Source: Arcobacter lacus (GTDB taxonomy: Bacteria; Campylobacterota; Campylobacteria; Campylobacterales; Arcobacteraceae). Taken from it: DNA of 64,000 nucleotides. The stretch lies in contig NZ_MUXF01000004.1 in the NCBI RefSeq assembly GCF_003063295.1, forward strand, positions 1 to 64,000, given 5' to 3'. Under the pieces are notes generated by a model that worked only from the letters and a program-made list of their open reading frames with translations, ran no database searches and was not told where the DNA came from. Made by a program: the position numbers and the translations under genes. Shown one piece after another: positions 55,671-64,000 of this stretch (positions are counted from its first letter, which is position 1; each line of letters begins with the position of its first letter).

Positions 55671-55694
55671 ATTTCAATACACTTGTATTGAAAT
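55671..55694. promoter_or_regulatory. Palindromic operator between tetR and the MFS gene
   Basis: ATTTCAATACA and TGTATTGAAAT (11-base perfect arms) around CT. It ends 18 bases before ATG of the MFS gene. Size and symmetry fit a TetR-dimer site. Confidence 0.75.
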
Positions 55695-55712
55695 ATATTT
55701 TGAAAGAATTTT

Positions 55713-56912
55713 ATGAAAAAAAGATTAATTAATTTTAAATTTATTCTTACTATTGCTCTAATAGAAGTACTTTGTTATATGGCAATTGATATGTATTTAG
55801 CATCTATGCCAAATATTGCATCATATTTTGGAACTTCTTATTCTAAAGTACAATTAACCCTTACTTTTTATCTATTTTCAATGGGAATTGGTCAACTATT
55901 TTTTGGTCCAATAATAGATTATTTTGGAAGAAAAATACCTTTGATATTAGGAGTTCTACTCTACTCTTTATGTTCGATTTTAATTACATTTTCAACAAAT
56001 ATTGAACTATTTTTACTTTTTAGAATTATTCAAGGTTTAAGTGTTGCTTTAATATATGTTTCTATTATAAGTATGGTAAGAGATGTATCAAAAGGAAGAG
56101 TTGCAGCAAATATCTTTGCAATATTAATTACTATTGGAGCAATAACTCCTATTTTAGCTCCAACTTTTGGAGGATATATAGAACAAGAGTTTGGATGGAA
56201 AACTGTATTTTATACACTGTTTTCATTAGCAATCCTTTTATCAATAATGTCTTTTTTTACACTACAAGAGACTTTAAAAGAGGAAAAGAAAGTAAAAATA
56301 AATTTTAAAAATATTTTTATTATCTATTTCAAAATTATAAAAGACAGAAAATTTTTAACTCCTGCTATTACAGCTTGTTTGATGTATATGTTTGTATTTG
56401 CATATATTGCAGGAGCTAGTTTTGCTTATCAAGAAATTTATAAACTTGATTCAAAAACATTTGGTTTGATATTTGGAGCAACAGGAAGTGCACTTTTGTT
56501 TGGAGCACTACTTTCTACTAGGCTATTAAAAGTATTTAATATGAAACAACTATCTATTTCGGGAGCTTTTATTTTAGTTATTGGCTCAATTATTAGTTTT
56601 TTTAGTGCAAATATTACTTTTATTGGTTTTGATGGAATAGTTGCAGGATTTTTTATCTCATTTTTTGGTTTAGGACTTTGTGAAGCAAGTCTATTTTCTA
56701 TGGCTATGTCTTCTCAAGAAAAATCAGTAGGAGCAACTGCTGCACTTTTAGGTTCATTACAACTTTTACTTCCAGCAAGTGCAACTTTGGTAGCGGGATA
56801 TTTAGTAGAAATATCGATTATTTATTGGTTAGGAATTATTCTTTTTTTAGGAATTTTATCTTTCTTATTTACTTATATAGTTTTTAATAATAAAAAAACT
56901 TTAAGCAATTAA
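55713..56912 (+). CDS. MFS multidrug efflux transporter, Bcr/CflA type
   Basis: 399 aa with 12 hydrophobic segments. Drug:H+ antiporter landmarks: IDMYLASMPNIASYFGTS (about 26-43), GQLFFGPIIDYFGRKIPL (motif A, about 60-77), RIIQGLSVALI and GAITPILAPTFGGYIEQ (motif C). Bcr/CflA proteins export chloramphenicol, bicyclomycin and sulfonamides. Regulated by the adjacent TetR gene. A hairpin (56895-56918) ends it, and its stop overlaps that of the SulP gene. Confidence 0.88.
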   Translation: MKKRLINFKFILTIALIEVLCYMAIDMYLASMPNIASYFGTSYSKVQLTLTFYLFSMGIGQLFFGPIIDYFGRKIPLILGVLLYSLCSILITFSTNIELFLLFRIIQGLSVALIYVSIISMVRDVSKGRVAANIFAILITIGAITPILAPTFGGYIEQEFGWKTVFYTLFSLAILLSIMSFFTLQETLKEEKKVKINFKNIFIIYFKIIKDRKFLTPAITACLMYMFVFAYIAGASFAYQEIYKLDSKTFGLIFGATGSALLFGALLSTRLLKVFNMKQLSISGAFILVIGSIISFFSANITFIGFDGIVAGFFISFFGLGLCEASLFSMAMSSQEKSVGATAALLGSLQLLLPASATLVAGYLVEISIIYWLGIILFLGILSFLFTYIVFNNKKTLSN

Positions 56913-56918
56913 GGTTTT
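56895..56918 (+). terminator. Terminator of the MFS gene
   Basis: AAAACTTTAA and TTAAGGTTTT pair (one U-G wobble) around GCAA, followed by TATTTTT. It overlaps the stop of the convergent SulP gene. Confidence 0.65.
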
Positions 56919-58534
56919 ATTTTTCCAAGTTGTTTTGAATATTTTATAGCATCTTCAAGATTTGAAAAACTTGTTACATAACTTAATTTTGTTCTTTCAA
57001 GTTTTTTTAAAATCCTTGAATTTAAACCACTAAAAATCAACTTCTTATTTTTATTTTCAAAATTCTCAATAATTGACTTAAGTGCAACTATAGCAGTCAT
57101 ATCAATCATAGATACATTTTTCATATTTAAAATTACTACTGTTGTTTTTTCATTTGTATTTAAAAGAGTTTTTAAAGCATTTTGGGCAGCACCAAAAAAC
57201 ATTGGACCATTAATATCATAAATAGAAATAGTCTCTGGAATATCTGGATGAACTGATAAATCACTATTTACCAATTCAATTGAATACAAATCAATTGTTC
57301 TTTTTATAAATAGTATAGAAGCAAGTCCAATTCCCACAGCAACTGCTATTTGCATATCTATTAAAACTGTTAAAAAAAAGCAAGTTAACAATACATATAT
57401 ATCGTCTTTTGGCGCAACTTTTAAAATATTTATAAAATGTTTAACTTCTGACATATTCCAAGCAACCATAAGCAAAAGGGCAGAAAGTGAAGCCATAGGC
57501 AAATATGAAAGATATTTTGCTAAAAATGTAATTGAAACTAAAATAAACAAAGAGTGAACAATTGAAGATAACTTTGAAGTTCCACCTGATTTTATATTTA
57601 CAACTGTTCTTGCAATTGCGGCAGTTGCAGGAATTCCTCCAAAAAATGGAACAACTATGTTTGCAATTCCTTGTCCAATTAACTCTTTATTTGGATTAGT
57701 TTTATTTCCAGTCATACCATCACTTATAACAGCACATAAAAGAGATTCTAAAGCTCCTAAAATTGCAATTGCAATTGCATGAGGAAGAAGTTTATAAATT
57801 AATTCAACATTTATATCTTTTGGCTCTAAAAAAGACCAAGGTAAAGAAAATTGTAAAGGAACAGGAGGAATTCCTGTTCCCTCTAAATCTCCTATCTTAT
57901 AAGTAAAAGTTGAATTTATAGTTGAAATATCAAGATTAAAATAGATATTTAAAAAAGCGACTACAATAGTTGTAATAGATAAAGCTATTAAAGCTGATGG
58001 AATTTTATTTTTTGTTTTAGACCAAAAAATAAGTAAAAAAAGTGTTAATGCACCTATAAAAAATTCGTAAATATTAAACGTGTGAAAAGAGTTAAAAATT
58101 AAATAAATTTTATCTAAATAACTTCCCTCAAAATTTGGAATTGTTAATCCAAAAAAATCTTTTATTTGAAAAGTTGCAATCACAACTGCAATTCCAGAAG
58201 TAAAACCTACAGTTACAGGATATGGAATTAACTCAATTAAAGTTCCAAGTTTTAAAACTCCAATTAAAACTAAAATAATTCCAGATAATAAACCACAAAG
58301 AAGCAATCCAGTAATTCCAAACTCTTGAACAATAGGAATTAAGATTACTATAAATGCAGCAGTTGGTCCAGAGATATTTATTTTGCTACTTCCAAAAACT
58401 GCTGCAAATATCCCTGCAATAATTGCTGTATAAAGACCAAGTTCAGGTGGAACACCAGTTGCAATTGCTAAAGCCATAGATAAAGGAAGAGCAATTATTC
58501 CAACTGTTAAACCCGATAAAATATTATCTTTCAT
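56909..58534 (-). CDS. SulP-family anion transporter with C-terminal STAS domain
   Basis: 541 aa. About 11-14 hydrophobic segments with the SulP signatures ISGPTAAFIVILIPIVQE (about 52-69), VGFTSGIAVVIATFQIKDFFG, FFGGIPATAAIARTVVNIKSGG and LSALLLMVAWNM. A cytoplasmic STAS domain starts near 440 (HPDIPETISIYDINGPMFFGA) and ends with a Rossmann-like MIDMTAIVALKSII. Bacterial members transport bicarbonate, sulfate, C4-acids or other anions; the substrate is not fixed by sequence. Single gene. Confidence 0.9.
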   Translation of the reverse strand: MKDNILSGLTVGIIALPLSMALAIATGVPPELGLYTAIIAGIFAAVFGSSKINISGPTAAFIVILIPIVQEFGITGLLLCGLLSGIILVLIGVLKLGTLIELIPYPVTVGFTSGIAVVIATFQIKDFFGLTIPNFEGSYLDKIYLIFNSFHTFNIYEFFIGALTLFLLIFWSKTKNKIPSALIALSITTIVVAFLNIYFNLDISTINSTFTYKIGDLEGTGIPPVPLQFSLPWSFLEPKDINVELIYKLLPHAIAIAILGALESLLCAVISDGMTGNKTNPNKELIGQGIANIVVPFFGGIPATAAIARTVVNIKSGGTSKLSSIVHSLFILVSITFLAKYLSYLPMASLSALLLMVAWNMSEVKHFINILKVAPKDDIYVLLTCFFLTVLIDMQIAVAVGIGLASILFIKRTIDLYSIELVNSDLSVHPDIPETISIYDINGPMFFGAAQNALKTLLNTNEKTTVVILNMKNVSMIDMTAIVALKSIIENFENKNKKLIFSGLNSRILKKLERTKLSYVTSFSNLEDAIKYSKQLGKIKP

Positions 58535-58592
58535 TTTATACCCGCTTAGAATAAAATTATAATTTGCGACCTAAACATAAGTATAAATTTTT

Positions 58593-59240
58593 TTATAAGA
58601 TATAAATTTTACGATTTATATCCTCTTTATTTTCTTTTATTTTCTTTTGCCAGAAATCAACTTTTACTTGATCTCTTGGTTGTTTAAAAAGTCCATTTTT
58701 ATATGTATTTACTAACATTTTTTGTGCTTCTAAAACACCTTGTGAAGCTGCAAATTCAAGTAGTTCAACACCTTTTTCATTATCAATTTTTGTATTTATT
58801 CCTTGAAGATAAAATCTTGAAAGTTGATAAGCAGATGTTGGATCAACATCACTAGATTTTTCCAATAATTCAAAAGATTTATTTAAATCTTTTTCTACCC
58901 CTTCACCTTTATAATACAAAAAAGACAAAGGTAAATTTGCATAGATATTGTCATTGTTTTTAGCTTGATTTAGATATTTTAAAGCTGATTTATAATCTTT
59001 TTTATCAGCCCAATAAGTTCCTAATCTAATTTGTGCAAAAGAGTTAGTATTTTCTATTTTTTTATAGCAATCCAATTTTGTAGCTTCATTTTCTAATTCT
59101 TGGCATTTATTCGCTTCATCCAAAAGTGCTGTGTAATCAGTCGAACCAAAAAAATCAAAACTTAAAAATGATGGCATTTTAAATGAACAAGCCGTAAATA
59201 AAAATAGAGTTACTATTGAGAGTAAAATTTGTTTTATCAT
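58593..59240 (-). CDS. Sel1/TPR-repeat lipoprotein, second of a tandem pair
   Basis: 215 aa. Lipobox LFLFTACSFK (Cys18). Sel1-like repeats include YANLPLSFLYYKGEGVEKDL and SAYQLSRFYLQGINTKIDNEKG. It shares NSFAQIRLG, a preceding CYK and VDPTSAY with the upstream gene, so the two are ancient tandem paralogues. It begins 1 base after the first. Function unknown; Sel1 lipoproteins usually scaffold envelope complexes. Confidence 0.78.
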   Translation of the reverse strand: MIKQILLSIVTLFLFTACSFKMPSFLSFDFFGSTDYTALLDEANKCQELENEATKLDCYKKIENTNSFAQIRLGTYWADKKDYKSALKYLNQAKNNDNIYANLPLSFLYYKGEGVEKDLNKSFELLEKSSDVDPTSAYQLSRFYLQGINTKIDNEKGVELLEFAASQGVLEAQKMLVNTYKNGLFKQPRDQVKVDFWQKKIKENKEDINRKIYIL

Positions 59241-59864
59241 CTATCTTCCATAAATTTTTTTCATAAAATCATCATTGTTCTCTTCATATTGAAGAGTCCA
59301 AAATTCACTTTTTTCTAAATCTGGCTCAATATATTGCCCATTTGAATAAAGAATACTTAATTCATTTTGTGCAGTTTTTACGCCATTTTCTCCAGCAAGA
59401 GTTAAATATTTAACTCCATCTACATAATTTCCTTGTGAAAAATAAAAATACGATATTTTATACGCAGCTATAGGATCGATATCTTTCGTACTTTTTAAAA
59501 GATTAAATGCTTTTTTATCGTCCATATCAACACCCAAACCATTGCTATATAAATCAGCAATCAAAGATATTGCATAAAAATTACCTTGTTCTTTAGCCAA
59601 AGTATATCTTTTTAGTGATTCTTCAAATAAACCTCTATTTTGAGCATCTAATCCAAGTCTTAGTTGGGCAAAAGAGTTTTTATATGAAATCAAATCATAA
59701 CAATCTCTTTCAAATGTTATATTCATATCTCTACATTGTTCTGCAATTGCAAGTTCATTTGATAAAACATCTGCATTTTTACCATAATTTGAACATCCAC
59801 TTAAAATAAAAAATGGTAAAACAGGTAAAAATAACTTTGTAAAAAATGTAGCAATTTTAATCAT
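59241..59864 (-). CDS. Sel1/TPR-repeat lipoprotein, first of a tandem pair
   Basis: 207 aa. Lipobox FFILSGCSNYG (Cys24). Sel1 units YAISLIADLYSNGLGVDMDD and AAYKISYFYFSQGNYVDGVK. The motif NSFAQLRLG and DPIAAYK are shared with the next gene. The ribosome site AAGGAG sits 6 bases before ATG 59864. It is divergent from the small membrane gene at 59962. Confidence 0.78.
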   Translation of the reverse strand: MIKIATFFTKLFLPVLPFFILSGCSNYGKNADVLSNELAIAEQCRDMNITFERDCYDLISYKNSFAQLRLGLDAQNRGLFEESLKRYTLAKEQGNFYAISLIADLYSNGLGVDMDDKKAFNLLKSTKDIDPIAAYKISYFYFSQGNYVDGVKYLTLAGENGVKTAQNELSILYSNGQYIEPDLEKSEFWTLQYEENNDDFMKKIYGR

Positions 59865-59961
59865 ATAACTCCTTTTTTATAAAATGCTCATATTTTAGCA
59901 TTTTTTTATTCATTTGTAGTTAAGAGATATTGAGATATGATAATAATTTTTAAAGGAATTT

Positions 59962-60336
59962 ATGATGATTTTCATTGGGCTATTTTTTGGAATTATTACA
60001 ATTGTAATCTCTTTAAATGTTTATAACCATATAAATTTAGACAAAATTGAAGATTATTTAAAAACTATTAATTGTAAAGATTTTATCTATTCAAAAGGTT
60101 CATATAAAGCTTTTTGTGAAAACAATATTATTGAAATAAAAAACAGTTTTATCATAGATTTAAAAAACAATCAAATTTTAGAAATAGCTTATAAAGATAT
60201 CAAAAAATTAGAAGAAAGAAATGAAAACTTATATATTTCAACAATAAACAAAGACTATAAAATCGAATTTAAAGAAAAAAATGATTTGAAAAAATTTAGA
60301 GAAAAATTAGATAATAAAACTATAGGAGAGAAATGA
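59962..60336 (+). CDS. Small membrane-anchored protein, unknown
   Basis: 124 aa, AAGGA 4 bases upstream of ATG. One N-terminal membrane helix (about 1-20) followed by a charged domain with two Cys (NCKDFIY, AFCENN). The stop overlaps the start of the AAA ATPase by 4 bases, so it is translationally coupled to it. No family recognised. Confidence 0.65.
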   Translation: MMIFIGLFFGIITIVISLNVYNHINLDKIEDYLKTINCKDFIYSKGSYKAFCENNIIEIKNSFIIDLKNNQILEIAYKDIKKLEERNENLYISTINKDYKIEFKEKNDLKKFREKLDNKTIGEK

Positions 60337-62066
60337 AAGAGGTAATAAATTTTATAAAAGCAAAAAATATAGAAGAAACAACTTTTTTTGCCCAATTAAA
60401 ATGTTCAGTTGAAGAAGCTAAAATATTACAATTTATGTCAAAAGAGTTTGTAAATGGAAGAGATACTCTTTGTGTAATTGATATATTAACTGAATTTTAT
60501 GATACGAAAAACTATGAGCATTTAGAAAAATTGGATTTAATAAAATCTCTTTTAGAATTTGGTTGGTTAATACAAGTTTCTTTTGATCAAGTAAAACTAA
60601 GTGAAGCTTCAAAACTTGAGCTAATCAACTCAAATGTATCTTTATCAAGTGCTTATTTAAAAATGTTAGAAAATGGAAGTAGTGATTTTGTATTACCAGA
60701 AATCAAAAATTATTCAGATCATTTGGAATATTTACAAGACCAATTTTTTAGAATAGATTTAGCTCAGCAACTAAATGTAGTTAAGAAAAACTTTGATGTA
60801 AATAGTCCTAGTTCAAATAGACTAAAATCAAAACTTTTACTTTTAGAAAATAGAATAAAAGAGAGAATAAAAGTTACTTCTAACTCAATTATGCTTGAAG
60901 ATTTTTTTAAAGAAAATAATCTAAATGAACAAGAACAAACTCTATTTTTAGCACTTTTAAAAGAGGAATATTCTGGAGGAGATGGAAGTTTAAGAGATAT
61001 GAATTCTTTAATTGAATTAATCTCAAGTGATGATTATGAAAAAATTAAATATAGAAGTTTACTTGAAGAGAGTTCAACTTTAGTTTCAAAATCACTTATT
61101 GATTATGATGAAGTTTTAACTCCTTTTGGTGGAATAAATAGAAATTTTTATATTCCAGATGAAGTTTTATACAAAATTTCTCATCCTACTAAAAAAAGTA
61201 CAGCTGTTGGAAAAATCAAACTTGATACTGTTATTAAAGAACAAGATATGTTTGAACTGATTTCTACAACAAAAAATTTAGATGATGTAATTTTAAATGA
61301 AAAAACAAAAGAGACTTTAGATTTACTTTTAAAACAAGTTGATAAAGATGTAATAAATAGATTGAAACAGTGGGGAATAAAAGATAAAAAAAGAGGAATT
61401 GAAGCAAAAATAATCTTTTATGGAGTTGCTGGAACTGGAAAAACTTTAACAGCACTTGCTTTAGCAAAATCTTTGAAAAAAGAGGTTTTAAGCTTTGACT
61501 GTTCAAAAATCTTATCAATGTATATTGGTGAGAGTGAAAAAAATGTTAGAAGTATTTTTGATAAATATTATGAACTAAGAAGCCAAACAAAAAGTGAGCC
61601 AATTTTACTTTTAAATGAAGCTGATCAATTTTTAAGTGCAAGAAGTAGTGGAAATGCAAGTAGCAGTGACAAAATGCATAATCAAATGCAAAATATCTTT
61701 TTAGAACAAATTGAAAGATTTGATGGAATATTAATTGCAACTACAAACTTGCTTGAAAACTTAGATAAAGCATTTTCAAGAAGATTCAACTACAAAATTG
61801 AGTTTGTAAAACCAAATAAAAATCAAAGAATTGCTCTTTGGAAAAAACTTCTTCCTTCTAATTTACCTTTAGAAGAAAGTTTTGATATAGAAGAGTTAGC
61901 AAAATACGAACTTACTGGTGGGCAAATAGAACTTGTTATAAAAAATACAGCATATAAAATAGCAGTAAATGACAATCCTATTTTTAAACTTGAAGATTTT
62001 AAAGAACAAATAACTAAAGAACAAAAAGGTCAATTTGATAGTGAAACTAAAGTTGGATTTTTTTAA
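60333..62066 (+). CDS. AAA-family ATPase
   Basis: 577 aa. N-terminal 300 residues are helical and unassigned. The AAA core has Walker A GVAGTGKT (364-371), Walker B LLLNEAD (425-431; Asn in place of the usual Asp before Glu), a pore-like MYIGESEKNVRSIFD, and ATTNLLENLDKAFSRRF with arginine fingers. The pattern is like ATPases of the classic AAA group that remodel proteins. It forms an operon with a small membrane protein before it and a NuoG-like fragment after it. Role unknown. Confidence 0.82.
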   Translation: MKEVINFIKAKNIEETTFFAQLKCSVEEAKILQFMSKEFVNGRDTLCVIDILTEFYDTKNYEHLEKLDLIKSLLEFGWLIQVSFDQVKLSEASKLELINSNVSLSSAYLKMLENGSSDFVLPEIKNYSDHLEYLQDQFFRIDLAQQLNVVKKNFDVNSPSSNRLKSKLLLLENRIKERIKVTSNSIMLEDFFKENNLNEQEQTLFLALLKEEYSGGDGSLRDMNSLIELISSDDYEKIKYRSLLEESSTLVSKSLIDYDEVLTPFGGINRNFYIPDEVLYKISHPTKKSTAVGKIKLDTVIKEQDMFELISTTKNLDDVILNEKTKETLDLLLKQVDKDVINRLKQWGIKDKKRGIEAKIIFYGVAGTGKTLTALALAKSLKKEVLSFDCSKILSMYIGESEKNVRSIFDKYYELRSQTKSEPILLLNEADQFLSARSSGNASSSDKMHNQMQNIFLEQIERFDGILIATTNLLENLDKAFSRRFNYKIEFVKPNKNQRIALWKKLLPSNLPLEESFDIEELAKYELTGGQIELVIKNTAYKIAVNDNPIFKLEDFKEQITKEQKGQFDSETKVGFF

Positions 62067-62081
62067 TAAAGGGAAATGAAA

Positions 62082-62867
62082 ATGAATAAATTTGAAAATA
62101 TAAAAACAAGTGATTTTATCATATCTTTTGGAACATTTTTTGAAAATAATCTTGAATTAAAAGATGAAGTTTTAAAAAGTATAGAAAAAAATCAAACAAA
62201 ATTTGTATATATGTTTCCTATTGATAATGCAAATTTAAAACCTTTTTACACTCAATTTATAAAGTATGAAGTTGGAAGTGAAGAAGGAATTTGTGCCCTA
62301 CTTCTTGATACTTTTGCAAAAAATTATGATGAAAAAACAAAAAAGTTTATAAATAATCTTGATTTAGGATATATTTCAGCAGAAAGTAGCGCTGGGGAAG
62401 AAGAGTTTGAAGAAGCATTTGAAGATTATAAAAATTCAAATTCTAAAATTTTGATTATTGGTGAAGATATAAAAAATCACGAAAGAGTTGATAATATCAT
62501 CAAATTATTAGCAACTATAAAAAAATATTCAGATTTTGATTTTCTCATTTTAGATGAAGATTTAGAAAATAAAATAAACTCTTGCAAAAATTTTGATTTA
62601 GAAGAGATTGAAGAGTTAAAATCTTTTAATGGAACTTTAGTTTATTCTTTAGTTGGAGTTGATTTACCTGTATTACAAGCGAGTCAAACATTTGCAAATA
62701 TAGCAAAAGTAAAAGATGGTGAAAATATACAAATTATCTCTAAAAATGAAAAGATAAACAAAATTCTAAAAATAGATGAAAAACTAACAGGAACAGTTGC
62801 TATTTTAAATGTAAAGAATAGTCCAAATGAATACAAATATAAACAAGTAAAGATTGAAAAGGAGTAA
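62082..62867 (+). CDS. Protein resembling a NuoG/molybdopterin-oxidoreductase segment
   Basis: 261 aa from ATG 62082 (AAGGG 8 bases upstream; ATG 62076 is too close). SDFIISFGTFFENNLELKDE and the FIKYEVGSEEGICALLLDTF region recall the C-terminal domain of NuoG in Campylobacterota. No Fe-S Cys motifs and no molybdopterin-binding part are present. It is therefore at best a detached, cofactor-free domain. It is 3 bases before mqnD. Assignment by memory of sequence texture only. Confidence 0.5.
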   Translation: MNKFENIKTSDFIISFGTFFENNLELKDEVLKSIEKNQTKFVYMFPIDNANLKPFYTQFIKYEVGSEEGICALLLDTFAKNYDEKTKKFINNLDLGYISAESSAGEEEFEEAFEDYKNSNSKILIIGEDIKNHERVDNIIKLLATIKKYSDFDFLILDEDLENKINSCKNFDLEEIEELKSFNGTLVYSLVGVDLPVLQASQTFANIAKVKDGENIQIISKNEKINKILKIDEKLTGTVAILNVKNSPNEYKYKQVKIEKE

Positions 62868-62870
62868 TAT

Positions 62871-63740
62871 ATGAGCAAAATTATTAGTGTAGGTCATTCA
62901 CCTGATGCCGATGATATATTTATGTATTATGCTATTAAATTTGGCTGGGTAAGTTTAGATGACACAAAATTTGAAAATATTGCTTTAGATATAGAGACTT
63001 TAAATCAAGCAACACTAAAAGGCATTTATGATATTTGTGCTATTTCATTTGCTTTATATCCATTTGTAAAAGATGATTATGCTTTACTTAAAACTGCTGT
63101 TTCATTTGGACAAGGTTATGGACCAAAACTTATAAAGAAAAAAGGAACTACTTTAAAAAGAAACTTCAAAGTAGCACTTAGTGGCGAATTTACAACAAAT
63201 GCCCTTTTATTTAAAATTGCTTATCCAGATGCAAGAATTACTTACATGAACTTTTTAGATATAGAAAAAGCAGTTCTTGATGGAACTGTTGATGCTGGAG
63301 TTCTAATCCATGAATCTATTTTAACTTATGATAAAGAGTTAGAAGTTGAACGAGAAATTTGGGATATTTGGGTTGAATTATGTGAAGGAGAAGATTTACC
63401 TCTTCCACTTGGTGGAATGTGTTTAAGACGTTCTATTCCACTTCATGATGCTATAAAATATGAAAATGCTTTAATAAAAGCTGTTGATGTTGCAAATAAA
63501 AATAGAAAAACTTTAGCTCCAATGTTACTTGAAAAAGGTCTTATCAGAGTTGATGCATCAACTTTAGATAAATATTTAGACCTTTATGCAAATGATACTT
63601 CAGTAAAAATGAGTGAAATCCAATATAAAGCCTTGGATAAACTTTTTAGTTTAGGTTATAAACATGGGCACTATCAAAATTTGATAAAAGCAGAAGATTT
63701 TTTAATTCCAAGCGAATATGAAGAGTTAAGAAGTAGATGA
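62871..63740 (+). CDS. mqnD: 1,4-dihydroxy-6-naphthoate synthase (futalosine menaquinone pathway)
   Basis: 289 aa. Periplasmic-binding-protein-like MqnD family: GHSPDADDIFMYYAI (about 7-21), ALSGEFTTNALLF, DAGVLIHESILTYDKE and LPLGGMCLRRSI. It converts cyclic dehypoxanthine futalosine to 1,4-dihydroxy-6-naphthoate. Its presence fits Campylobacterota, which lack the classical Men pathway. The murB start overlaps its stop by 4 bases. Confidence 0.93.
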   Translation: MSKIISVGHSPDADDIFMYYAIKFGWVSLDDTKFENIALDIETLNQATLKGIYDICAISFALYPFVKDDYALLKTAVSFGQGYGPKLIKKKGTTLKRNFKVALSGEFTTNALLFKIAYPDARITYMNFLDIEKAVLDGTVDAGVLIHESILTYDKELEVEREIWDIWVELCEGEDLPLPLGGMCLRRSIPLHDAIKYENALIKAVDVANKNRKTLAPMLLEKGLIRVDASTLDKYLDLYANDTSVKMSEIQYKALDKLFSLGYKHGHYQNLIKAEDFLIPSEYEELRSR

Positions 63741-64000
63741 ATAGTGTAAAAATAGTTGACTTTAAAAGATACTCTTCTATTCATATAGGACCTTTAAAAG
63801 AAGTTTTAGTTATAAATGAAATAGGTGATTATAAAGATTATCAAATAATTGGAAGAGCAAATAATCTACTTGTTTCTCCAAATTGTGAAAAAAATTTTGC
63901 CGTTTTAGGTGAAGAATTTGATTATATAAAAGAAGATGAAAAATTTTTATATGTAGGTTGCGCAACAACAAGTGGAAAACTTCTAACATATACAAGAAAA
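63737..64000 (+). CDS. murB: UDP-N-acetylenolpyruvoylglucosamine reductase MurB, N-terminal part (truncated by the window)
   Basis: 88 codons are visible from ATG 63737 with no stop to base 64000. The start MNSVKIVDFKRYSSIHIGPL and QIIGRANNLLVSP, then the FLYVGCATTSGKLLTYTRK stretch, agree with the FAD-binding start of the short Campylobacterota MurB. It is coupled to mqnD by ATGA. Completes UDP-MurNAc synthesis for peptidoglycan. Confidence 0.8.
   Translation, partial: MNSVKIVDFKRYSSIHIGPLKEVLVINEIGDYKDYQIIGRANNLLVSPNCEKNFAVLGEEFDYIKEDEKFLYVGCATTSGKLLTYTRK

Overview
The window looks like a chromosomal stretch from an Arcobacter-type member of the Campylobacterota. It is very AT-rich and densely packed. 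It carries genes for futalosine-route menaquinone synthesis (mqnD), a CobT of the long TIGR00303 type, QueH instead of QueG, a SUV3-like helicase, and the compact fabZ-lpxA-clpX-mreB-mreC cluster. No rRNA, tRNA or CRISPR array was found, and no gap between genes exceeds about 225 bases.

Layout. 1-1034 holds the N-terminus of a LapA-type surface adhesin that runs off the left edge. 1133-4220 is a cobalamin lower-ligand operon (cobT, an SGNH hydrolase, cobS, a transglutaminase-like protein). 4360-12154 holds anion transporters, dsbD, a rimB-rimK pair, an EAL protein and psd. 12260-17098 holds a small Cys-rich protein, mltA and the hrcA-grpE-dnaK heat-shock operon, with a near-consensus promoter and a CIRCE operator. 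17214-29070 holds a LapG-type protease, an esterase, truA, an LptF/G permease, a prepilin peptidase, uppS, coaBC, glmU, an ankyrin protein, a SUV3-like helicase and trmA.

The accessory region is an approximately 13.4 kb Tn7-like element, from 29789 to 43165 or 43187. It lies between mnmG and a Nudix gene that were probably once adjacent. Its ends carry a 21-base terminal inverted repeat with one mismatch that starts with TGT. The core genes tnsA-tnsB-tnsC-tniQ are on the plus strand. Cargo on the left is a translationally coupled three-gene cassette: HD phosphohydrolase, radical SAM protein and DUF1643-like protein. Cargo on the right is two TcmP-like proteins, a DUF5131 three-Cys protein, a catalytically dead IS200 (Y1)-derived protein and a TnsE-like protein in the opposite orientation. 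A 32-base imperfect copy of the mnmG 3' end lies on the far side of the element, next to the Nudix gene.

To the right are mnmG, ribE, mreC, mreB, clpX, lpxA, fabZ, lpxB and queH (cell wall, LPS and tRNA modification). Then come a small lipoprotein whose signal peptide has no ATG/GTG/TTG start, a type II NADH dehydrogenase, endonuclease IV and a TetR/MFS efflux pair with a 24-base palindromic operator. The window ends with a SulP transporter, two paralogous Sel1-repeat lipoproteins, an AAA ATPase cluster, mqnD and the start of murB.

Working links. The adhesin N-terminus carries a TAAG motif of the kind LapG proteases cut, and a LapG homologue with an intact C-H-D triad lies 16 kb away. The Tn7-like element combines a normal transposition core with unusual candidate target-selection genes and two cassettes that look like defence cargo.
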